NCBI RefSeq assembly: GCF_002210095.1
Contig: NZ_AQQR01000002.1
Location: 310,001-374,000, forward strand
Length of the DNA stretch: 64,000 bases
Source: Marinibacterium profundimaris
GTDB lineage: Bacteria > Pseudomonadota > Alphaproteobacteria > Rhodobacterales > Rhodobacteraceae
Reading direction: 5' to 3'
Under the pieces are notes generated by a model. It made no database searches. It worked only from the letters and a program-made list of their open reading frames with translations, and was not told the origin of the DNA. The translations under genes were made by a program, and so were the position numbers. Positions 8,981 to 16,391 of the stretch are shown here, piece by piece (position 1 is the first letter of the stretch; each line of letters opens with the position of its first letter).

Positions 8981-9032
8981 TATTCTTTCAGGCAGGGCAC
9001 TGCGATAATAGAGAATCGACGGGGAAGCACCA

Positions 9033-10727
9033 TTGGCTGACAAAAAAGACGAAAACCAGGGCGCCGAGATTCCCGACAAAAAGACGACGGACGGGAAGAG
9101 CGGAGGCCCCTGGGAGGATACGTCGGACGGCAGATCCGGCAGCGAGACCGACAGCGGTCCCGAGGCGGTCGAGGGCGGTGCGAAACCGAAAGATCCCGAT
9201 ATCGTGGATGCCGAGTTCGAAGAGATCCGCGACGAGAGCCGGACTGACGACAAAGTCACCGACCCGGAGACGCCCGACACCTCCGACGACACCCTGTCGG
9301 AAGACACGCTGGACACTGTACCGGACGACACCACCGACACCGCTTCGGATGACAAAACCGATCCCGCGACCGACGAAACCTATGACGACCTGCCCCCGGC
9401 GGAGCCGATCCTCGTCACCGACGAGGACCTGAAATCCGAGCCCGAGAGCGAAACGGCGCCCGAACCCGCGCCCACCCCGTCCGAACCGACCGAGAAGGTC
9501 GTGGAAAAGACCGTGGTGCAAAAGCGCGGGTTCTTCCCCGTCTTCCTCGGGGGCGTGATCGCCGCGGTGCTGGGCTTTGGCGCCGCGCGCTACGGCCTGC
9601 CCGACAACATCGAGTCCAGCCTGCCGCCATCGCTGCAGCAACCCGATTACGCCGGCCCGATCGCCACGCTCGAGGACACCACCACCAGCCAGGGCGAACA
9701 GCTGACCACGACCGGTCAGCAGGTCACCGACCTGTCCGGCCGGGTGGACGGCCTGTCGACGCAGATCGCGGATGTGCAAAGTGCCGTCGACAATATCCAG
9801 CTGCCCGACCTGTCGCCGCTGGAAAACGGCATCTCGGCCCTGGGTGACGACATCACCGCGGTTCAGGACAGTATCGAAGCCGCCCGCGCCGAGGCCGCGC
9901 AGGGGATCGAGAACCTGACGACGCGGCTCGACTCGCTGGATGTCCGTGTCTCGAACCTGGAAAAGCGTCCCATTGCCGAAAACCTGTCGGACGATGCCAT
10001 CGCCGCCTACGAACGCGAGCTTGACGGCGTGCGCCGCGATCTTGCCGACGAACGCGACACGGTGCGCGAGGAATTCGATGCGCTGATGGCCGAGCAGAGC
10101 GACCGGATGCAAAGCCTCGTGGACGAGGAACGCGCCCGGATCGACGCCATGCTGGCCGAGGCGCAGTCGATGGTCGACGACGCCAAGGTGGTGTCGGAAC
10201 AGACCGCGCAGATCCAGGAACAGGCCAACCGCGCCCAGGTCGTGGCCGCCGCGCAATCGGCGATTGCCATCGTGCGCGGTGCGCTGGACGACGGCGTCGC
10301 CTATGCCGACAAGCTGGAGCCGATCCGCGAGGCCGGCCTCGACATCCCCGAAGGCCTGTCGGCCCCGGCGGAGGAGGGCGTGGCCACGCTGGGTTCGTTG
10401 ATGTCCGAATTCCCGCCGGCCGCGCGCGACGCGCTGGATGCCGCGCGCCGGGCCGACCCGGAAAGCACCAAGGGCATCGGCGCGTTCCTGCAACGGGAAC
10501 TGGGCGCCCGCTCCACCAGCCCGAAGGAGGGCGACGATGCCGACGCCATCCTCAGCCGGGCCGAGGCCGCGTTGCAGCGGCAGGACATCACCACGGCCCT
10601 GACCGAATTGCAGGCCCTGCCCGAGCCCGCCGCAGATGCCATGACCGACTGGGTCGCGCAGGCGACGGAACGGCGCGATGCGCTGGTCGCGCTGAACGAC
10701 GTCGCCGCAGCCCTGAACACGAACTGA
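9033..10727 (+). CDS. Mic60/mitofilin-like membrane protein (COG4223)
   Basis: A 564-residue protein with a start at TTG 9033 (ribosome site gggga 8 bases upstream); no ATG is near. About 165 very acidic, Asp/Glu/Thr/Ser-rich residues come first. A single membrane helix (VFLGGVIAAVLGFGAARYGL) follows, then a long periplasmic part with coiled coil (roughly residues 200-400, Ala/Glu/Arg heptads) and a C-terminal helical domain resembling the mitofilin signature. Alphaproteobacterial Mic60 homologues are typically encoded beside haem genes, as here between hemD and hemY. They shape inner-membrane invaginations and contact outer-membrane proteins. The conserved context makes the call solid; the details of its role here are inference. 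Confidence 0.85.
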   Translation: MADKKDENQGAEIPDKKTTDGKSGGPWEDTSDGRSGSETDSGPEAVEGGAKPKDPDIVDAEFEEIRDESRTDDKVTDPETPDTSDDTLSEDTLDTVPDDTTDTASDDKTDPATDETYDDLPPAEPILVTDEDLKSEPESETAPEPAPTPSEPTEKVVEKTVVQKRGFFPVFLGGVIAAVLGFGAARYGLPDNIESSLPPSLQQPDYAGPIATLEDTTTSQGEQLTTTGQQVTDLSGRVDGLSTQIADVQSAVDNIQLPDLSPLENGISALGDDITAVQDSIEAARAEAAQGIENLTTRLDSLDVRVSNLEKRPIAENLSDDAIAAYERELDGVRRDLADERDTVREEFDALMAEQSDRMQSLVDEERARIDAMLAEAQSMVDDAKVVSEQTAQIQEQANRAQVVAAAQSAIAIVRGALDDGVAYADKLEPIREAGLDIPEGLSAPAEEGVATLGSLMSEFPPAARDALDAARRADPESTKGIGAFLQRELGARSTSPKEGDDADAILSRAEAALQRQDITTALTELQALPEPAADAMTDWVAQATERRDALVALNDVAAALNTN

Positions 10728-10737
10728 AGGATCCCCC

Positions 10738-12264
10738 ATGCTCTGGTCACTTATCAAGGTTCTGATCTTCGTCGCCATCATCGCGGCGCTGGGTCTCGGG
10801 GCGTCCTACCTCATCGAAACCGAAGGCGGGGTGCAGGTCACCATCGCCGGGATCGAATACACCTTCGGGCCGCTCGAATCCGTCATCGCCCTGCTGATCC
10901 TGATGGTCGGCCTGTGGATCGTGCTGAAGGTCGCCTCCTTCGTGGTGGCGCTGCTGCGCTTCCTGTCCGGCGATGAAACCGCCCTGTCGCGGTATTTCGA
11001 CCGGTCGCGCGAACGCCGCGGCTACCGCGCCCTGTCGGAAAGCCTGATGGCGCTTGCCGGGGGCGAGGGCAAGGTGGCGATCTCCAAGGCGCAGAAGGCC
11101 GAGAAGCTGCTGTCCAAGCCCGAGATCACCAATATCATCACCGCCCAGGCCGCTGAGATGGCGGGCGATACCCAGCTGGCCGCCGATGCCTACAAGAAGC
11201 TGCTGACCGACAAGGACACGCGTTTCGTGGGCGTGCGCGGCATCCTGAAACAGAAGCTGGCCGAGGACGACAAGGAAACCGCGCTGAAGCTGGCCGAAAA
11301 GGCGTTCGAGCTTAAGCCGCGCCATGAAGAGGTGCAGGACATCCTGCTGCGGCTTCAGGCCGAGGCGCATGACTGGAAGGGCGCGCGCAACACGCTGAAC
11401 GCCAAGCTGAAATCCGGTGCCCTGCCGCGTGACGTCTACACCCGGCGCGAGGCCGTGCTGGCCCTGTCCGAGGCGCAGGATATCCTGGACGACGACACGC
11501 CCATCGAACGGCGCGAGGCGGCGATCACGGCGAACAAGAAGTCGCCCGACCTGATCCCCGCCGCCGTCATGGCCGCGCGCACCTATATCGGCCAGGGCAA
11601 CGGCAAATACGCTGCCCGGATCCTGAAGAAGACCTGGGGCGTGCATCCGCACCCCGACCTTGCCGCCGCCTTCGCCGAGATCGCGCCGGAGGAAACCGCC
11701 GCCGAACGGGTCGAACGCTTCAAGGCCCTGACCGACGTGAACCCGGACGATCCGGAAACCAGGATGCTCGCCGCCGAACTGCTGATCGCGGCCGAGGATT
11801 TCCCCGCCGCCCGCCGCGCCCTTGGCGATCTGGTCGAAACCAAGCCGACGGTGCGCGTGCTGACCATGATGGCGGCGATCGAACGTGGCCTCGGCGCGCC
11901 GGAAGCCGAGGTGCGCGCCTGGCTGGGCAAGGCCGTCACCGCGCCGCGCGGCACGCGCTGGGTCTGCGACAGCTGCTCGCAGGTCCACAAGGGCTGGATG
12001 CCGATCTGTTCCAACTGCGGGGCCTTCGACACTCTCAGCTGGCGCGAGGCGCCGCATGACGCCGTCGCGGGGGCCGAGGGCGAGAACATGCTGCCCCTGA
12101 TCGTGGGCGAGGACACGCCGCCCGCGCCGGTTACGCCTCCGATGGAACCGGCGGCCGACCCGGTGATGGAGACCGAAGTCACCGCCACCGACGTCCCCCC
12201 GCGGCCGGATGTCGTGCCCCCGACCGAAGGCGAGACGGTGGAGCCCGATCCGACCCGAAAATAA
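10738..12264 (+). CDS. hemY: HemY-family TPR membrane protein with zinc ribbon
   Basis: The protein has 508 residues. The two N-terminal membrane helices (residues about 1-25 and 42-66) and the HemY_N region are typical. TPR-like helical repeats follow (about 90-400). The C-terminus adds a CxxC-N17-CxxC cluster (VCDSC ... ICSNC near residues 410-432), likely binding zinc, and a proline/glutamate-rich tail. HemY proteins sit in the inner membrane and are linked to late haem synthesis or porphyrin control; this is not the oxygen-dependent protoporphyrinogen oxidase also called HemY. An aaggat ribosome site and an 11-base gap from the Mic60-like gene indicate one operon. Confidence 0.9.
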   Translation: MLWSLIKVLIFVAIIAALGLGASYLIETEGGVQVTIAGIEYTFGPLESVIALLILMVGLWIVLKVASFVVALLRFLSGDETALSRYFDRSRERRGYRALSESLMALAGGEGKVAISKAQKAEKLLSKPEITNIITAQAAEMAGDTQLAADAYKKLLTDKDTRFVGVRGILKQKLAEDDKETALKLAEKAFELKPRHEEVQDILLRLQAEAHDWKGARNTLNAKLKSGALPRDVYTRREAVLALSEAQDILDDDTPIERREAAITANKKSPDLIPAAVMAARTYIGQGNGKYAARILKKTWGVHPHPDLAAAFAEIAPEETAAERVERFKALTDVNPDDPETRMLAAELLIAAEDFPAARRALGDLVETKPTVRVLTMMAAIERGLGAPEAEVRAWLGKAVTAPRGTRWVCDSCSQVHKGWMPICSNCGAFDTLSWREAPHDAVAGAEGENMLPLIVGEDTPPAPVTPPMEPAADPVMETEVTATDVPPRPDVVPPTEGETVEPDPTRK

Positions 12265-12301
12265 CTCTTTCCCCCATGCGCCCAAGGTGCTAATGCGCCC
12301 C

Positions 12302-12360
12302 CCACGATGACATGCCCATGTCATCGTGGAGGTCGCCGAACCGCCTGCGGTTCACCGACC
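12302..12360. repeat. Two adjacent hairpins between hemY and tRNA-Thr
   Basis: The first is a perfect 13-bp inverted repeat (ccacgatgacatg / catgtcatcgtgg, 12302-12329) with a 2-base centre. The second (12331-12360) pairs ggtcg and cgaaccg with cggttc and cgacc around a cctg loop, with a 2x2 internal mismatch. Neither has a T-run. They may end the hemY transcript, protect the 3' end or mark tRNA processing, or be copies of a dispersed palindromic repeat. Confidence 0.55.
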
Positions 12361-12363
12361 GGC

Positions 12364-12439
12364 GCCGCTGTAGCTCAGCTGGTAGAGCACGTCATTCGTA
12401 ATGATGGGGTCGGGGGTTCGAGTCCCTTCAGCGGCACCA
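12364..12439 (+). tRNA. tRNA-Thr (anticodon CGT)
   Basis: A full cloverleaf can be drawn: acceptor gccgctg (12364-12370) with cagcggc (12429-12435), D-arm with AGCTGGTAGA, anticodon stem cgtca/tgatg around loop ttcgtaa, and T-arm GGTTCGAGT. The anticodon is CGT, which reads ACG threonine. Discriminator A and CCA are encoded (12436-12439). Total length is 76 bases. Confidence 0.97.
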
Positions 12440-12643
12440 CTTATATCAGGTAATTCCTGTTTATAATTTGAAAACTGTCATAGACAGAGCTCGGTGCCCG
12501 GATGAGGACACCACGCGGACGTCAGCCTTGGGCATCGCGCCCTTCGCTCGGCAACCGTCAGCAACATCCTTGCCCGCGACTTCACCATCCTGCCCGACAC
12601 GCCCGCAAGCAGGCGCCGGTCAATGCCGGCGCCGTGCCATGGG
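12440..12643. other. Non-coding stretch after tRNA-Thr
   Basis: The first 45 bases are clearly more AT-rich than the surroundings; the rest is GC-rich without a supported frame. No T-run terminator is evident. No second copy of the tRNA 3' end was spotted nearby, so an attachment site cannot be claimed. Confidence 0.4.
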
Positions 12644-13996
12644 TCAGGCCAGGTGCTTTCGACGCCTGCCCAGGTAGACCGCGAGCTCGACCGTCACCAG
12701 CACCAGCATCGACAGGCCGACGAGCGGAAAAAACACCCCCGCGGCGAGCGCCATCAGCAAGAGGGTCCGGGGAATGCGCAGGTCGGCCGGGACCTCCGGC
12801 ACGCCAAGCGCACCCGAGGGGCGGCGCTTCCACCACATGGTTGCGCCGGACACGCTCAGGCCGATCATGGCGATACAGGCCAGCAACAGCACGACCTGGT
12901 TCGCCAGCCCCCATTCCTGCCCCATATGGACGGAAATCCCCCATTCGGCCCAACGTCCCAGCGTGCCGAGATCGGAAAGCCCGGCATCGTAAAGCACCTC
13001 GCCGCTGTACTGGTCCAGGTGGATCACACGCTCGTAGGTGATGTCGTCCGGATAGACGGAGGCGGTGAACACGCCCTCGGGCCCCTTCGGCATCGACACG
13101 GCATAGCCCGGCACGATGCCCCGCTTTTCAACGGTCGCGATCACCTGGTCCAGGGTCTGCGGCACCCCGGATGCGGCGCCGGACAGCGGGACGGGCTGTT
13201 GCTCGATGATCCAGGGCGCCCGGTCCGTGGCATCCGCAAGCGGGACCGTCGACGCCGGCAGGCCGGACCAGTAGCCCTCGGGCATGCCGAGGCCCAGTTC
13301 GTTGGCGATATCGTAGAACTTGCCGCCCCAGACGCCGGACCAGGGCAGCCCGGTCATTGCAAGGAAAACGATGAAGACGCCGGTATATAGGCCCGTCACC
13401 GCGTGCAGGTCGCGCCACCAGGGACGCCCGCGGCTGGCCTTGATGCTGACCGTTCCAAGCCCCTTTCCGCGGGGCCACCAAAGATAGATCCCCGAGGCCA
13501 CAAGCAGCACCATCCAGCCGGCGGCCATCTCGATCAGCCGGTTGCCGAACCAGCCGACATATTCCAGCGAATGCAGTTTCCGGACGACGTACATCGCCGG
13601 GCTTCCCGCCGCGCCGGCATCCCAGAGCGTCCCGAGCACCTCGGCCGAGTAGGGATCGACGTAGACGGTGTTCTTGAGCCCGTCGGGTCCGAGAATGTCG
13701 ACCTCGGCGCTGCGGTCGGCACCGGCTGGCGGGCTGTATGACCTGATCTCGCCGGGATGGGCCTCAAGCGCGGCGGCGGCAAGCACCGAAGCGGCGGCCA
13801 TCTGGACCGAGGCGGGCGTGACAAGACGCAGGCGGGAATGGGCGGCGTCGTTGATCTCGTCCTTGAAGAGATAGATGCCGCCGGTGATCGCGAGGATCAG
13901 CACGAAGGGCAGGATCACAAGTCCCGCGATGAAGTGCCAGCGCCACACGGCGCGATAGATCGCGGCAGAGGCCGCGCGAGAGGTTTGTTCCGTCAT
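12644..13996 (-). CDS. PepSY-domain inner-membrane protein
   Basis: The protein has 450 residues. An N-terminal helix (about residues 20-42, FIAGLVILPFVLILAITGG) is followed by a periplasmic PepSY domain (VYVDPYSAEVLG). Two further helices with the WWPRGKG loop, a second PepSY motif (IHLDQYSGEVLYDAG) and two C-terminal helices come next. This is the PepSY-associated TM layout of the PiuB/FegB-like iron-regulated proteins, some of which are ferric-siderophore reductases. The ATG at 13996 is chosen; an ATG three codons earlier is possible. It lies 100 bases after the small CxxC protein on the same strand. A metal-uptake role is inference. Confidence 0.88.
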   Translation of the reverse strand: MTEQTSRAASAAIYRAVWRWHFIAGLVILPFVLILAITGGIYLFKDEINDAAHSRLRLVTPASVQMAAASVLAAAALEAHPGEIRSYSPPAGADRSAEVDILGPDGLKNTVYVDPYSAEVLGTLWDAGAAGSPAMYVVRKLHSLEYVGWFGNRLIEMAAGWMVLLVASGIYLWWPRGKGLGTVSIKASRGRPWWRDLHAVTGLYTGVFIVFLAMTGLPWSGVWGGKFYDIANELGLGMPEGYWSGLPASTVPLADATDRAPWIIEQQPVPLSGAASGVPQTLDQVIATVEKRGIVPGYAVSMPKGPEGVFTASVYPDDITYERVIHLDQYSGEVLYDAGLSDLGTLGRWAEWGISVHMGQEWGLANQVVLLLACIAMIGLSVSGATMWWKRRPSGALGVPEVPADLRIPRTLLLMALAAGVFFPLVGLSMLVLVTVELAVYLGRRRKHLA

Positions 13997-14098
13997 GAGA
14001 CACATCCGATTGACCCGGCGCCTGGCCGGGCATGAAGATAGATCGCGGTGCAGGTCGCCCGCACCGGCGCGGTTCGGAAAGAGGACGGCGCAGGGCCG

Positions 14099-14446
14099 TC
14101 AGACGGAGATCGGCGGAGCCCGGGTGGAGTGGCAGATGTTGCGCGCCTGGGCGGCGCGATGAAGATCGTCGCTCTGCCCCCAGGCGTCATGCGGTTCCAG
14201 CAGGAAGGTCCGCACTGCGAGGCGGATTTCGGGCGCATCGGGCAGGCCATGGCAAAGTGGGCAGCGGTGGTCGTGCCGCGCCTCTTCCCCGCATAGATCC
14301 ACAAGATCCCCGCCATAGATCAGGGCATGGACCTCTCGCTGGACCGCGCCGCGTTCGGGCGCCATGAGGGCGGCAGAGATCGCGCTCGACAATGCGACAA
14401 GCACGCCGAGAGCAAGCAACCCACCAAGGACAATCCGCCGACACAT
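14099..14446 (-). CDS. Small membrane-anchored CxxC protein, DUF2946-like
   Basis: A 115-residue protein. Residues about 5-28 form a hydrophobic helix (signal peptide or anchor). The rest holds a metal-site-like HDHRCPLCHG (His58, His60, Cys62, Cys65). Short exported proteins with a C-x-x-C near histidines occur beside PepSY and TonB-receptor genes and are often placed in DUF2946, with a suspected role in copper or iron handling. Sequence similarity beyond the motif is not certain. An ATG at 14461 is an alternative start. It reads into the PepSY gene and probably forms an operon with it. Confidence 0.6.
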   Translation of the reverse strand: MCRRIVLGGLLALGVLVALSSAISAALMAPERGAVQREVHALIYGGDLVDLCGEEARHDHRCPLCHGLPDAPEIRLAVRTFLLEPHDAWGQSDDLHRAAQARNICHSTRAPPISV

Positions 14447-14738
14447 GCCGCCTTTTCGCACATGCCGGGGTCAATGGTAAGCGAATGATTTCAGAAGGAG
14501 ATCAGGGGAACAAACGTGAGGTCCGGCATCATCCGTCGGACGTACGCCAGACAAAGCCCAAAGGCGCTGTGTCTTCCGCTGTGACCGGCAGGCCGAGGCG
14601 CCCGGCCGCCGCATTGCGCCCTGGCAGCCCGTGCACCCGTTCTGGCCACCGCCGGACCGGGCCGCCGGTATTTTGCTTCCATCACGACAGAACGCGGGTA
14701 ACGTCGAGGGGAATTTACCAGGAATAAGGAGGCGCCCC
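14447..14738. other. Divergent promoter region
   Basis: This spans 292 bases between the leftward CxxC/PepSY pair and the rightward HerA-like gene. No frame with a ribosome site is supported. It must hold promoters in both directions; I saw no clear Fur-box or other operator. Confidence 0.35.
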
Positions 14739-16280
14739 ATGGACGGCAGGCTATTCGTGGGCGGTGGCGGTGCGAGCTATGGCAACCCGCAGTTCCTTCG
14801 GCTCGACTATGCCAATCGCCATGGTCTTGTCGCCGGCGCGACGGGCACCGGCAAGACCGTCACCCTCCAGATCCTCGCCGAAGGCTTCTCTGCCGCGGGT
14901 GTGCCGGTCTTTCTGTCGGACGTGAAGGGCGATCTGTCCGGCCTCGCCGCGCCGGGCCGGGAGGACGTCAAGCTGCACGAGGCTTTCACCAAGCGCGCCG
15001 CCAGGATCGGCTTCGATGCCTATCGCTACGAGGGGTTTCCGGTCACGTTCTGGGACCTCTTCGGCGTGCAGGGCCACCCGGTGCGTACGACGGTCGCAGA
15101 GATGGGGCCGCTTCTTCTTTCCCGCCTGATGGATCTGACCGAAGCGCAGGAAGGTATCGTTAACATCGCCTTCCGCCTTTCGGACGAACAGGGGCTGCCG
15201 CTTCTCGACCTGAAGGACTTCCAGGCGCTGCTGATCTGGGTCGGCGAGCACCGCGCCGAGCTGTCGCTGCGCTACGGCAACGTTTCCCCGGCCTCGATCG
15301 GCGCGATCCAGCGGCGGCTTCTGGTGCTTGAAAACCAGGGGGGCGCCCGGCTTTTCGGGGAGCCTGCTCTCGACCTGTCCGACATCATGCGGAACGATCA
15401 GGACGGCCGCGGGCGGATCAACATCCTCGCTGCAGACACGCTGATGACAAGCCCGCGCCTCTACGCGACCTTCCTCCTCTGGCTGCTGAGCGAATTGTTC
15501 GAGGAGCTGCCCGAGGTCGGCGATCCCGACAAGCCGAAGCTCGTCTTCTTTTTCGACGAGGCGCATCTGCTCTTCGACGGCGCGCCGAAGGCTCTTGTCG
15601 ACAAGGTCGAGCAGGTGGCGCGCCTGATCCGGTCCAAGGGGGTTGGGGTCTACTTCGTCACGCAGAACCCGGCCGACGTGCCCGAGGATGTGCTCGGGCA
15701 GTTGGGAAACCGGGTGCAACACGCGCTCCGCGCCTTCACGGCACGCGATCGCAAGGCGCTGAAGCAGGCAGCCGAAACCTACCGCGAGAACCCGGCCTTC
15801 GACACCGAGGCCGCAATCCGCGACGTCGGCGTCGGCGAGGCGGTCACCTCGCTTCTTGAGGAAAAGGGCGTGCCGGGCGTGGTCCAGCGGACGCTGATCC
15901 GTCCGCCATCCTCACAGCTTGGGCCGCTGGACGCGGAGGCGCGCGCGCGTGTCATCGCCGCGTCGCCTGTCGCAGGGAAATACGAGCAGGTCTTCGACCG
16001 CGAGTCCGCCTACGAGATCCTCGCCGAGCGGGCGGAGCGTGCCGCTGTCGCCGCCGAACGGGCCGAGACCGGGGAAGACCAGCTTGAGGAGAGCGAGCGC
16101 GAGTTTCGCGCTGCCCGGCGTTACACCGGCACGCGCGTGTCCCGCTCCTCCTCCGTGCGTTCGCAAACGGGTGAGAGCCTTGGTGCGGCGATCGGCTCGG
16201 TGGTGATCAAGGAGCTCAAAGGCACCACCGGCCGCCGCATCGTGCGCGGCATTCTCGGAGGTCTGTTTCGGGCGCGGTGA
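14739..16280 (+). CDS. HerA-like P-loop ATPase (DUF853, YjgR-like)
   Basis: A 513-residue FtsK/HerA-superfamily ATPase. Walker A GATGTGKT is at 33-40 and is followed by SDVKGDLSGL. Walker B is LVFFFDEAHLLF at about residues 268-279, and a sensor-like YFVTQNPADVP follows. The C-terminus is basic, Glu/Arg-rich and ends in a short glycine-rich segment. DUF853 proteins are widespread, with no settled biological role. The start is fixed by a strong aaggagg ribosome site 7 bases before the ATG at 14739. The FHA-protease gene follows on the same strand after 111 bases and may be cotranscribed. Confidence 0.92.
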   Translation: MDGRLFVGGGGASYGNPQFLRLDYANRHGLVAGATGTGKTVTLQILAEGFSAAGVPVFLSDVKGDLSGLAAPGREDVKLHEAFTKRAARIGFDAYRYEGFPVTFWDLFGVQGHPVRTTVAEMGPLLLSRLMDLTEAQEGIVNIAFRLSDEQGLPLLDLKDFQALLIWVGEHRAELSLRYGNVSPASIGAIQRRLLVLENQGGARLFGEPALDLSDIMRNDQDGRGRINILAADTLMTSPRLYATFLLWLLSELFEELPEVGDPDKPKLVFFFDEAHLLFDGAPKALVDKVEQVARLIRSKGVGVYFVTQNPADVPEDVLGQLGNRVQHALRAFTARDRKALKQAAETYRENPAFDTEAAIRDVGVGEAVTSLLEEKGVPGVVQRTLIRPPSSQLGPLDAEARARVIAASPVAGKYEQVFDRESAYEILAERAERAAVAAERAETGEDQLEESEREFRAARRYTGTRVSRSSSVRSQTGESLGAAIGSVVIKELKGTTGRRIVRGILGGLFRAR

Positions 16281-16391
16281 GGCGGCGGCGGCGACTCCCG
16301 GGGCCGGCACCGGAGTGTGGACCAGCATGCGTCCAACCCGTATCATCACACCCCGCCCATCGACGATTCAACGGAGGGCAGTTGCCGAAGA

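Noticed and set aside
12429-12500. Phage or island attachment site at tRNA-Thr
   Set aside because: No repeat of the tRNA 3' end and no integrase was found in the window.
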